Assembly (NCBI RefSeq): GCF_030553055.1
Contig: NZ_CP130713.1
Location: forward strand, 6,014,001-6,078,000
Origin: Streptomyces sp. XD-27
GTDB taxonomy: Bacteria > Actinomycetota > Actinomycetes > Streptomycetales > Streptomycetaceae
Direction of reading: 5' to 3'
Length of the DNA stretch: 64,000 nt
Positions 34,217 through 41,924 of this stretch are shown here, one piece after another. How positions within the stretch are numbered: position 1 is the first letter of the stretch; every line of letters begins with the position of its first letter. The translations under genes were made by a program, and so were the position numbers. Below the pieces are notes generated by a model. That model was given only the letters and a program-made list of their open reading frames with translations. It had not been told where the DNA came from and did no database searches.

Positions 34217-34597
34217 TCAGGTCCGTATGGGCAGGCCCGCGGCGCGCCATGCCTGGAAGCCGCCGATGAGGTCCGTCGCCCGGCTCAGGCCGAGTCGGCG
34301 CAGCGAGACGGCCGCGAAGCTCGACGCATAGCCCTCGTTGCAGATCACGACCACCGGCAGCTCGTGCCCGGTCGCCTCGGGAAGCCGGTGGGCGCACAGC
34401 GGATCCAGCCGCCACTCCAGTTCGTTGCGCTCCACGATCAACGCACCGGGGATCGTGCCGTCGCGTTCCCGGAGCGCCGCGTACCGGATGTCGACCAGCA
34501 GGCCGCCCTCGGTCCTGACCCGCGCGGCCTCTGTCGGACCGACCCGTTCCAGCTCCTCGCGGGCCTCGGTCAGGAGCACGTCGACGCCGGGGCTCAT
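34217..34597 (-). CDS. Rhodanese-like sulfurtransferase
   Basis: A 126-residue single rhodanese domain. The active-site loop CNEGYASS carries the persulfide-forming Cys, and LLVDIRY and DLIGGFQAWRAAGLP are the usual flanking motifs. The start ATG overlaps the stop of the cysteine dioxygenase gene (ATGA), so the two are translationally coupled. Together they suggest disposal or rerouting of sulfur from excess cysteine. Confidence 0.92.
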   Translation of the reverse strand: MSPGVDVLLTEAREELERVGPTEAARVRTEGGLLVDIRYAALRERDGTIPGALIVERNELEWRLDPLCAHRLPEATGHELPVVVICNEGYASSFAAVSLRRLGLSRATDLIGGFQAWRAAGLPIRT

Positions 34598-35220
34598 GCC
34601 CACTCCTCCGGGAGTTCGACCTGCTCCAGCCGGAGGACCGGCCCGGTGCGGCTGTACCGCCGCATCAGCGGCAGCGGCGGGTAGTACGCGTGCACCGAGA
34701 TCGCGTGCCGCTCCGCCGAGGCGTTGAACACCTGGTGGACGTGGTGCGGCCCGAAGGCCCGGCCGCGCCCGTCCGGCAGGCGCCGCGTCCGGTCGAGGCC
34801 GTCCGCCAGCTCCAGCGTCTTCCAGCCCTCGCCGGGCAGTCGCGCGGCGAGGGACTGCTCGGTCAACTCGCCCTGGGCGGTGGCGAAGGCGCCGCGCGAG
34901 CCGCCGTGGTCGTGCCAGCCGGTGCCGGCGCCGGGCGGCCACGCGATCAGCCATGCCTCGCTGCCGCCGGGACCGTCCAGCCGCAGCCAGGTGCGGCCTT
35001 CCGGGTCCAGCGGAAGCGCGGCGACGAGAGCGGTGTCGGCGGCTGTACGGAGGGCGAATGCGAGCAGTTCGGCGGCGTCGGGGCCGGAACCGGGCGCTAC
35101 GGCCGCGGAATCGGCGTGCGGCGGCCGAGCGGTCTGCGGCGGCCGAGCGGCGTGCGGTGGCTCATCGGCATGTGCGGGCACCGCGGCGGGCGCGGGCAGG
35201 GGAGTACGTACGTCAGACAC
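34594..35220 (-). CDS. Cysteine dioxygenase (cupin)
   Basis: A 208-residue enzyme of the cysteine dioxygenase type I family, which oxidises cysteine to cysteine sulfinate with a non-haem iron. The 3-His iron site is visible: WHDHGGSRGAF (two His) and the His in GPHHVHQVFN. GTG at 35220 gives a conserved-looking MSDVRTPLPAP start with AGGA upstream; a longer in-frame start exists at 35328 but would run through the leader region. The first ~50 residues are Pro/Ala-rich. A small Cys-ending ORF lies 58 bp upstream. Confidence 0.92.
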   Translation of the reverse strand: MSDVRTPLPAPAAVPAHADEPPHAARPPQTARPPHADSAAVAPGSGPDAAELLAFALRTAADTALVAALPLDPEGRTWLRLDGPGGSEAWLIAWPPGAGTGWHDHGGSRGAFATAQGELTEQSLAARLPGEGWKTLELADGLDRTRRLPDGRGRAFGPHHVHQVFNASAERHAISVHAYYPPLPLMRRYSRTGPVLRLEQVELPEEWA

Positions 35221-35278
35221 AGGGACCGTCCTGAGGGATCGCGAAGGGGCGCGGCCCATGCCGCGCGCGGGAAGCGGA

Positions 35279-35368
35279 TCAACAGGACGGGCGACACACG
35301 CAGCCCGCGTAGCGGAGGAGGTCCACATGGACCCTCCGCCAGAAGCGCGGAAGCCGGGTGCCGGTCAC
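35279..35368 (-). CDS. Putative cysteine-sensing leader peptide
   Basis: A 29-codon ORF (GTG at 35368, TGA at 35277-35279 region ending at 35279). It encodes [20 protein letters not shown] at its end. The RRxHxDLxR core followed by a Cys-containing C-terminus matches small leader peptides placed before sulfur genes in Streptomyces. Three of its last seven codons are Cys. It ends 58 bp before the cysteine dioxygenase start. A hairpin (35312-35325 with 35328-35339) lies inside it and contains CCUCC, complementary to ribosome sites. The frame is closed by a stop just upstream, so GTG 35368 is the only start, although its ribosome site is weak. Attenuation is inferred. Confidence 0.68.
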   Translation of the reverse strand: MTGTRLPRFWRRVHVDLLRYAGCVCRPSC

Positions 35369-35452
35369 GCCGCGCAGTGAACCACGCGCGCGAAGAGGCG
35401 GTCAACCACGTACCGCCACATGGACCCCAGCCCTGGGCCCACAGCCCCGGGC

Positions 35453-37252
35453 CTAGCCCCGGGCCGCCGTCCTGGCCTTGTCCTCCGCCCTCTCCGCCCC
35501 GTCCAACTCCTGGAACCTCTTCGGCTTCTCCGACTGCCCCGGGACGCCCTCCGCCCCTCGCGCCGCGCTGCCGCCGCGTACCGCGTCCGCGTACGCGTAC
35601 AGCTCGGCGGGCCGGACGCCCGACAGCGCCGCGGCCAGATGTCCGTCCGGGCGCACCAGCAGCACCGTGTGCGCGGCGGCGCCCGGATACTCCTCGGCCA
35701 CCAGCAGTTCCGCCGGGAGCGGCAGCGCCGCCACGGCCGCCGCCAGACGCGGCATCAGGCCCGCACGCAACCAGTGCCGCCGGTCCCACACGCCCGTACC
35801 GGGGGCGACCAGCACCACCAGCAGATCCCGGCCGAGCCGGTCCCGCAGCCGCACCGACGCGCCGTCCGACGCGGTCACCGGCACATCGGCGACCAGCGCA
35901 CCGAGCGGTGTACCGACGGTGACGCCGCCGTCGGGCACGGCGGCGGGCGCCAGCGGCGAGCGGGCGTACACCGGGGGCGCGCCGAGCGGCCCCTCCCCGA
36001 GATGCCCCTCGGTGAGCAGGGCATCGTGCCCGCGCGCCGCGCCGGGCACGACCGTGCGGCGCACCGCGCGCCAGCCGCCCGTGGCCCGTACCGGCGGCAG
36101 CGCCTGGTCCGCGGCCCGCAGCCGGGCGCCGACCGCGCCGCGCCGCTCCGCCTGGTAGCTGTCCAGCAGGGTGTCCGGATCCCCTGCCGCGTGGTGCCAG
36201 ACCAGCCCCAGCTTCCAGGCCAGGTTGCCGACGTCCCGCAGTCCTTCGTCCAGGCCCTGGGTGCCGAGCGCGCCCAGCAGGTGGGCGGCGTCTCCGGCGA
36301 GGAACGCGCGCCCCACCCGCCAGCGCCGCGCGAGCCGGTGGTGCACGGTGTACACGCCGGTGTCCAGCAGCTCGTACGGGGGCGCGGCATCGTCGTACCA
36401 CCCCGCGAGGGTGTCGTTCACGCGCGCGAGCAGCGCGTCCGGCGTCACCAGGTCGCCACCGGGCGGCAGCAGCCAGTCCAGCCGCCACACACCGCCGGGC
36501 AGCGGCCGGGCGGTCACCTCGTCGTCGGCGGTACGCCAGGGCGGTGAGCGGTGCAGAACGCCCTCGCCCGGCCAGGGGAGTTCGGTACGCAGCGCGGCGA
36601 TCGCCTGCCGTTCCACCGCCGTGCGTCCGGGGAAGCGCACCCCGAGGAGCTTGCGGACCGTGGACCTGGGGCCGTCGCAGCCGACCAGATGGCTGCCGCG
36701 CCACCAGGTCTCGGTCGCCCCCCGGGTGTGCACGGAGACGCCCACGGCGTCCTGCTCCAGCCTGTCGATGCGGCTGTTGGTGACGAGCGTGACCAGGCCG
36801 GTGGCAGCGAGCGCCGCCAGCTCGGCGCGGAGCACGCGGGTGAGGTCGTGCTGGGCCAGGTGCACCGGCGCGGTGCCCGCGCCCGCGGCCGCCGCATCGG
36901 AAGCACCGGAAGCACCGGAAGCCTTACTCTCGGCGACCTCTGCGACGGCACCCGGCCCGGCCACGGAACCCGTGGCCTCTCCCGCCCCCGGCCCGAAGGG
37001 CACCCGCCGCACCAGATGCCGCCGCCGCATCGTCCGCCACGCCACCCAGCGCTCGTCGCCGAAGGCGCTCGCACACCCCATCCGCGACAGGAGCGCCACG
37101 GTGTCCGGCCGCAGCACGGCCGTACGCGCCGGCCGCCGTTCGTCCCGTCCGGGACCCTCGTCCACGAGGACCACGGGCACATCCAGCCGGGCCAGCGCCA
37201 GGGTCAGGGACAGCCCCACCGGACCCGCCCCAGCGACGATCACCGGGTCCAC
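35453..37252 (-). CDS. FAD-dependent aromatic-type monooxygenase
   Basis: A 599-residue class A flavoprotein hydroxylase of the PheA/MhpA type. The N-terminal FAD site VIVAGAGPVGLSLTLALARL is intact, the DG-type motif LVGCDGPRSTVRKLLG is visible, and the second FAD motif is FLAGDAAHLLGALGTQGLDEG. A C-terminal thioredoxin-like domain (about 430-590) is typical of phenol-hydroxylase relatives. An Ala/Ser-rich insertion (SKASGASGASDAAAAGAG) occurs near residue 115. The substrate is unknown. GTG at 37252 follows GAGGAG and gives a start directly at the FAD motif. It is transcribed toward the leader/dioxygenase unit but is separated from it by 84 bp. Confidence 0.87.
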   Translation of the reverse strand: MDPVIVAGAGPVGLSLTLALARLDVPVVLVDEGPGRDERRPARTAVLRPDTVALLSRMGCASAFGDERWVAWRTMRRRHLVRRVPFGPGAGEATGSVAGPGAVAEVAESKASGASGASDAAAAGAGTAPVHLAQHDLTRVLRAELAALAATGLVTLVTNSRIDRLEQDAVGVSVHTRGATETWWRGSHLVGCDGPRSTVRKLLGVRFPGRTAVERQAIAALRTELPWPGEGVLHRSPPWRTADDEVTARPLPGGVWRLDWLLPPGGDLVTPDALLARVNDTLAGWYDDAAPPYELLDTGVYTVHHRLARRWRVGRAFLAGDAAHLLGALGTQGLDEGLRDVGNLAWKLGLVWHHAAGDPDTLLDSYQAERRGAVGARLRAADQALPPVRATGGWRAVRRTVVPGAARGHDALLTEGHLGEGPLGAPPVYARSPLAPAAVPDGGVTVGTPLGALVADVPVTASDGASVRLRDRLGRDLLVVLVAPGTGVWDRRHWLRAGLMPRLAAAVAALPLPAELLVAEEYPGAAAHTVLLVRPDGHLAAALSGVRPAELYAYADAVRGGSAARGAEGVPGQSEKPKRFQELDGAERAEDKARTAARG

Positions 37253-37425
37253 GGCGCGGCTCCTCGGCTGGCGGTGGAGCGAGGTGACGGGGTGTTGGCG
37301 GAGGGTGCCCGGTGCGTGATCACACAGCGTATGCAACCCACTGCGGGCGCTTGCGTCAAGCGATCAAAGGGGCCGACAGGAGGCAGACGAGGGAGACACG
37401 AGGCAGAGGGGAAGCGGACACGGCG

Positions 37426-37453
37426 CAGGCGGCGGCGCATTCGCCGCCGCCTG
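37426..37453 (-). terminator. Probable terminator of the gluABCD operon
   Basis: A perfect 12-bp stem, CAGGCGGCGGCG at 37426-37437 and its complement at 37442-37453, with a 4-nt loop. It starts 25 bp beyond the gluD stop. There is no T-run on the minus strand. Confidence 0.72.
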
Positions 37454-37477
37454 CCGTTTACGCAGAGTGCCGAACGG

Positions 37478-38416
37478 TCACGCGGAAAAGCCGCCCTGGG
37501 AGTGGCCGCTCTGCCGATCCGTCACCATGGATGGGCCGCCCACGGTCTCCAACTGGTCGGCCTGGTCGACCGACAGGACCGCGCCGGTTCCCTTCTTACG
37601 GCTCCGCATCTTGCGCTCCAGCCAGCTCGCGAAGCTGGTGAGCAGGAAGTTCACCAAGATGTAGATCAGCGCGACGACGGTGATCGTGGCGATGGTGTTG
37701 GCACCGTAGTTCGCGGTGATCGGGCGGACCTGGAAGAACAACTCCTCGTAGCCCAGCAGCGCACCGCCCAGCGCGGTGTCCTTGACGATCACCACGAGCT
37801 GGCTGACCAGTGCCGGGAGCATCACGGTGACCGCCTGCGGCAGCAGCACGGAGGTCATGAGCTGACCCTTGCGCATGCCGATGGCCTTCGCGGCGTCCGT
37901 CTGGCCGCGCGGCAGCGAGAGGATGCCCGCCCGGACGATCTCGGCGATGACGGAGGCGTTGTAGAGCACCAGGCCGGTCACCACCGCGTACAGCGGCCGG
38001 ACATCGGACTCGATGTCGGTGAACTCCGCGTACGCCTGGGTGGCGAAGAACATCAGCATCAGCACCGGGATGGCGCGGAAGAACTCGACCACCGCGCCTA
38101 CGGGGATGCGGATCCAGGCGTGGTCGGAGAGCCGGCCGATGCCGAGCGCCGCCCCGAGTGGCAACGCGATGGCGATGGAGAGCGCGGCGGCCTTGAGGGT
38201 CCCCTCCAGGCCGGGCAGCAGGAACTCGGTCCAGACGCGGCCGTCCTCGACGAACGGGTTCCACTTTTCGGCGTCCAGCTGATGGTGGTCCGCCATCTTC
38301 TGAAGGACCCACCAGGCCACGAGGGCCAGGACGATCAAGAACAGGCCGGTGAAGACGACGTTCCGCCGCCGGGCGCGCGGCCCAGGCGTGTCGTAGAGCA
38401 CGGAGAGGTTGTTCAT
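37478..38416 (-). CDS. gluD: Glutamate ABC transporter permease GluD
   Basis: A 312-residue His/Glu/Gln/Arg-type permease. It has a membrane helix near residues 25-45, then a periplasm-facing loop, then the five-helix permease core with the coupling EAA-like loop AKAIGMRKGQLMTSVLLPQAV. The C-terminal ~35 residues are cytoplasmic and polar. ATG at 38416 overlaps the gluC stop (ATGA), indicating coupling. It pairs with GluC to form the pore of the glutamate uptake system. Confidence 0.93.
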   Translation of the reverse strand: MNNLSVLYDTPGPRARRRNVVFTGLFLIVLALVAWWVLQKMADHHQLDAEKWNPFVEDGRVWTEFLLPGLEGTLKAAALSIAIALPLGAALGIGRLSDHAWIRIPVGAVVEFFRAIPVLMLMFFATQAYAEFTDIESDVRPLYAVVTGLVLYNASVIAEIVRAGILSLPRGQTDAAKAIGMRKGQLMTSVLLPQAVTVMLPALVSQLVVIVKDTALGGALLGYEELFFQVRPITANYGANTIATITVVALIYILVNFLLTSFASWLERKMRSRKKGTGAVLSVDQADQLETVGGPSMVTDRQSGHSQGGFSA

Positions 38417-39081
38417 CGCTTCACCGCCGCGCGCTTGGCCACCCATCCGAGCAGCAGACCGGTCGGAAGGGTCAGCGCCACGAAGCCGAAGGCGAACACC
38501 GCGAAGACAAGGAAGATCGCGTGACTCTCCATCTCGATCATCTCCTTCATCAGGGCCGCGGCTTCGGCGACGCTGATGGCCGCGGCGACCGTGGTGTTCT
38601 TGGTGAGCGCGATCAGGACGTTCGCCAGCGGCGCGATCACCGCGCGGAACGCCTGCGGCAGCACCACCAGGAACAGCACCTGCGTGAAGCTCAGGCCCAG
38701 CGCGCGTGCCGCCTCCGCCTGGCCCACGGGCACCGTGTTGATCCCGGCGCGCAGCGACTCGCAGACGAACGTCGCGGTGTACGCGGTCAGACCGAGCACC
38801 GCGAGCTGGAAGTTGACGGCGTCCGACTCACCGCCGAAGAGGTCGACCTCCAGCGTCTGGTTCAGTCCCAGGGACGTGAAGAGAAGGACGATGGTCAGCG
38901 GGGTGTTCCGCATGAGGTTGACGTACGCCGTGCCGAAGACGCGCATCACCGGGACGGGGCTGACCCGCATGGCTGCGAGGATGGTTCCCCAGATCAGGGA
39001 ACCGATCGCTGAGTAGAGGGCGAGCTGCACCGTGGTCCAGAAGGCCGCGAGCAGGTCATACCCTTCAAGAAAATCGAACAC
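38413..39081 (-). CDS. gluC: Glutamate ABC transporter permease GluC
   Basis: A 222-residue permease. It starts MFDFLEGYDLLAAFWTTVQL, with five hydrophobic helices and the coupling loop AARALGLSFTQVLFLVVLPQA. It forms a heterodimeric channel with GluD, driven by GluA, with GluB delivering substrate. The stop overlaps the gluD start. A stable hairpin separates it from gluB. Confidence 0.93.
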   Translation of the reverse strand: MFDFLEGYDLLAAFWTTVQLALYSAIGSLIWGTILAAMRVSPVPVMRVFGTAYVNLMRNTPLTIVLLFTSLGLNQTLEVDLFGGESDAVNFQLAVLGLTAYTATFVCESLRAGINTVPVGQAEAARALGLSFTQVLFLVVLPQAFRAVIAPLANVLIALTKNTTVAAAISVAEAAALMKEMIEMESHAIFLVFAVFAFGFVALTLPTGLLLGWVAKRAAVKR

Positions 39082-39127
39082 GTTCTACCGCGCTCTCCCC
39101 TGATCGGATGGAAGGGGCGCGCCGTCC

Positions 39128-39158
39128 GCTGAGGACGACGCGCCGCGGTGTCCTCAGC
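39128..39158 (-). terminator. Intercistronic hairpin between gluB and gluC
   Basis: GCTGAGGAC at 39128-39136 pairs with GTCCTCAGC at 39150-39158. The stem begins at the gluB stop codon itself. Such hairpins after binding-protein genes usually protect the upstream mRNA or partly terminate, giving more GluB than permease; that effect is inferred here. Confidence 0.7.
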
Positions 39159-39969
39159 TCTTCTCGGTGATCTTCGGCGCGGGCTCGTACTTGTAGTTGG
39201 CCGGACCGAAGTTCGCCTTGACGGCCTTGTCCCAGGAGCCGTCCTTGACCATCTTCTCCAGGGCCTTGTTGATCTTGCCCTGGAGCTCGGTGTCGCCCTT
39301 CTTGATGCCGATGCCGTAGTTCTCGTCGCTCAGCTTCAGGCCCGTGAGCTTGAACTTGCCCTTGTGCTCGTCCTGCGAGGCGTAGCCGGCGAGGATGGAG
39401 TCATCCGTGGTGAGCGCGTCGACGGCCTCGTTCTCCAGGCCGGTCAGGCACTCCGAGTAGCCGCCGAACTCCTGCAGGTCCGCCTTGGGCGCGAAGTCGT
39501 CGTGGACGTTCTGCGCGGAGGTGGAGCCGGTGACCGAGCACAGCTTCTTGCTGTTCAGGTCCTTGGCGTCCTTGATGGAGTTGTCGTCCTTGCGGACCAG
39601 CAGGTCCTGGTGGGCGAGGAAGTACGGGCCGGCGAAGCTGACCTTCTTCTTCCGGTCGTCGTTGATCGAGTACGTCGCCGCGACGAACTTCACGTCGCCG
39701 CGCGAGATCAGGTTCTCCCGCTCGGCGCTGGGCGCCTGGACGAACTTGATGTCCTTCTCGTCGTAACCCAGCTCCTTGGCCACGTACTTGGCGACGTCGA
39801 CGTCGAAGCCGGTGAACTTGCCGTCGGGCGTCTTCAGGCCCAGACCCGGCTGGTCGAACTTGATGCCGATCTTGATCTTGTCGTCATCGCCCCCGCCCCC
39901 GCACGCGGTGGCGGTCGCGGACAGGGCGAGTACGGCGGCGGCCGCGGCGGTGGTCCTGCGGAACTTCAT
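39154..39969 (-). CDS. gluB: Glutamate-binding lipoprotein GluB
   Basis: A 271-residue substrate-binding protein. The signal peptide MKFRRTTAAAAAVLALSA ends in TATAC, with Cys as the lipidation site. It is followed by a Gly/Asp linker and an SBP_bac_3 domain (IKIGIKFDQPGLGLKTPDGKF; FDVDVAKYVAKELGY; ISRGDVKFVAATYSI). ATG at 39969 is preferred because AAGGA lies eight bases upstream; the ATG nine bases earlier overlaps that site. It captures glutamate at the cell surface for GluACD. Confidence 0.93.
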   Translation of the reverse strand: MKFRRTTAAAAAVLALSATATACGGGGDDDKIKIGIKFDQPGLGLKTPDGKFTGFDVDVAKYVAKELGYDEKDIKFVQAPSAERENLISRGDVKFVAATYSINDDRKKKVSFAGPYFLAHQDLLVRKDDNSIKDAKDLNSKKLCSVTGSTSAQNVHDDFAPKADLQEFGGYSECLTGLENEAVDALTTDDSILAGYASQDEHKGKFKLTGLKLSDENYGIGIKKGDTELQGKINKALEKMVKDGSWDKAVKANFGPANYKYEPAPKITEKS

Positions 39970-39987
39970 GGTGAACATCCTTAAGAG

Positions 39988-40055
39988 GTCGAGTCGTCGA
40001 GACGTCGAGCGTCGAGCGGGGGTGACCGGCGATCGGTGATCGACGATCGGCGATC
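39988..40055. repeat. Short direct repeats between gluA and gluB
   Basis: GTCGAG recurs at 39988, 39996, 40004 and 40011. Four heptamers (GGCGATC, GGTGATC, GACGATC, GGCGATC) then run from 40028 to 40055. The array fills the 92-bp gluA-gluB gap up to 6 bp before the gluA stop. Confidence 0.8.
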
Positions 40056-40061
40056 AGGGCG

Positions 40062-40841
40062 TCAGTGGTGCAGGATCTTCGACAGGAAGTCCTTGGCCCG
40101 GTCGCTGCGGGGGTTGCTGAAGAACTGGTCCGGCGTGGCCTCTTCGACGATCCGGCCGTCCGCCATGAAGACCACCCGGTTCGCGGCCGAGCGCGCGAAG
40201 CCCATCTCGTGGGTGACGACGACCATCGTCATGCCGTCCCGGGCGAGCTGCTGCATGACCTCCAGCACCTCGTTGATCATCTCCGGGTCGAGAGCCGACG
40301 TGGGCTCGTCGAAGAGGATCACCTTCGGGTCCATGGCCAGTGCGCGGGCGATCGCCACGCGCTGCTGCTGGCCGCCGGAGAGCTGGGCGGGGTACTTGTC
40401 CGCCTGGGTGCCCACGCCGACCCGGTCGAGCAGGGCGCGCGCCTTCTCCTCGGCGGCCTTCTTGTCCGCCTTGCGGACCTTGATCTGCCCCAGCGTGACG
40501 TTCTCCAGCACCGTCTTGTGTGCGAAGAGGTTGAACGACTGGAAGACCATGCCGACGTCGGCCCGCAGGCGTGCGAGCTCCTTGCCCTCCTGGGGCAAGG
40601 GCTTGCCGTCGATCGTGATCGTGCCCGAGTCGATCGTCTCCAGGCGGTTGATCGTCCGGCACAGGGTGGACTTGCCCGACCCGGATGGTCCGATCACGAC
40701 GACCACTTCACCCCGGGCGATGGACAGATCGATGTCCTGGAGCACGTGCAGCGCGCCGAAGTGCTTGTTGACTCCTGACAGCGCGACCAGCTCGCCCGCC
40801 GCACGGGGTGTGGCGTCCTTGGTCACCGATACTTCGCTCAT
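40062..40841 (-). CDS. gluA: Glutamate ABC transporter ATP-binding protein GluA
   Basis: A 259-residue ATPase. Walker A is GPSGSGKST, the Q-loop lies in [10 protein letters not shown], the signature is [15 protein letters not shown], Walker B is [13 protein letters not shown], and the switch His is in VVTHEMGFA. It is the first gene of gluABCD and divergent from the response regulator at 41136. An SD-like GGAGGA precedes the start region. It energises glutamate uptake. Confidence 0.95.
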   Translation of the reverse strand: MSEVSVTKDATPRAAGELVALSGVNKHFGALHVLQDIDLSIARGEVVVVIGPSGSGKSTLCRTINRLETIDSGTITIDGKPLPQEGKELARLRADVGMVFQSFNLFAHKTVLENVTLGQIKVRKADKKAAEEKARALLDRVGVGTQADKYPAQLSGGQQQRVAIARALAMDPKVILFDEPTSALDPEMINEVLEVMQQLARDGMTMVVVTHEMGFARSAANRVVFMADGRIVEEATPDQFFSNPRSDRAKDFLSKILHH

Positions 40842-41135
40842 CGGCGTCTCGCTCCATCCTCCTCGGTTGGGAGGACCTTAATGAGCGGTCACGACCAGCG
40901 TCATTACATCTGAGCTGAAATTGAGCATAACGATCCGGCTGCAAACAGACACTCTGCGTGAACAGGACGCCGAATCCCTCCGTACGCCGCGGATCGTTCC
41001 GTACCGGGTGCATAACGGACCCCCGCTGCATCTTGACGCGTACGCCAAGTATCGGAGTGGATGCCCTGAGACATGTCATCCGCCGGTCACACCGGCTACG
41101 CATCCAGGACACGAACGGGTAAGGAGGAGAGGCCG

Positions 41136-41849
41136 GTGCGACTGCTGCTCGTCGAGGACGACAACCACGTCGCCGCGGCCCTCTCCGCCGTCCTCGCCCG
41201 GCACGGCTTCGACGTCACCCACGCCCGTAGCGGCGAGGAGGCGCTCCAGGCGCTGCTCCCCGACGCCGGGCCGCCGTTCGGCGTCGTACTCCTGGACCTC
41301 GGGCTGCCGGACCAGGACGGCTTCGAGGTGTGCGGCCGCATCCGCAAGCGCACCACCACGCCCGTGATCATGGTGACCGCGAGGGCCGACGTACGCTCCC
41401 GTATCCACGGGCTCAACCTGGGCGCCGACGACTACGTCGTCAAGCCCTACGACCCGATGGAACTGCTCGCCCGCATCCACGCGGTGAGCCGCCGCACCAC
41501 CTCCGCCGACGGTCCCGCGCCGGTCGAGGAGCCGCCGGCCGAGGGGCCCAGGCCGCCGCTGCGGCTCGGCGCCCTGACCATCGAGCTCCCCACCCGCCAG
41601 GTCTCGGTGAGCGGCGCCACCGTGCCGCTGACCCGCAAGGAGTTCGACCTGCTCGCCCTGCTCGCACAGCGCCCCGGCGTCGTCTTCCGCCGCGAACAGA
41701 TCATCAGCGAGGTGTGGCGCACCAGTTGGGAGGGGACCGGGCGCACCCTGGAGGTGCACATCGCCTCCCTCCGCTCCAAACTGCGGATGCCCGCCCTGAT
41801 AGAGACCGTCCGCGGCGTCGGCTACCGCCTCGTCGCCCCCGCCCGCTGA
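41136..41849 (+). CDS. OmpR-family response regulator
   Basis: A 237-residue response regulator. The receiver (about 1-120) has LLLVEDDNHV, the phospho-acceptor Asp in VLLDLGLPDQDGFEV, and VKPYDPMELLARI. The winged-helix DNA-binding domain (about 145-235) has TRKEFDLLALLAQRPGVVF and VHIASLRSKL. GTG at 41136 follows AAGGAGGAG. It pairs with the histidine kinase 75 bp downstream; the gap is filled by a 21-bp tandem repeat. Confidence 0.93.
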   Translation: MRLLLVEDDNHVAAALSAVLARHGFDVTHARSGEEALQALLPDAGPPFGVVLLDLGLPDQDGFEVCGRIRKRTTTPVIMVTARADVRSRIHGLNLGADDYVVKPYDPMELLARIHAVSRRTTSADGPAPVEEPPAEGPRPPLRLGALTIELPTRQVSVSGATVPLTRKEFDLLALLAQRPGVVFRREQIISEVWRTSWEGTGRTLEVHIASLRSKLRMPALIETVRGVGYRLVAPAR

Positions 41850-41860
41850 CCGCCGCGTGC

Positions 41861-41923
41861 AGTCCGAAGCCACCGGCCCGAAGTCCGAAGCCGCAAGCCC
41901 GAAGCCGGAAGCCTGAAGCCCGA
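41861..41923. repeat. Three 21-bp tandem repeats between the regulator and kinase genes
   Basis: AGTCCGAAGCCACCGGCCCGA (41861-41881) is followed by two diverged copies (41882-41902 and 41903-41923), all keeping CGAAGCC/GGAAGCC and ending CCCGA. The array ends one base before the kinase GTG start. Confidence 0.88.
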
Positions 41924-41924
41924 C

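Noticed and set aside
40842..41135. Promoters in the gluA / response-regulator divergent gap
   Set aside because: Several TATGCT- and TTGCAG-like hexamers are present, but none has proper spacing, so I could not support a call.
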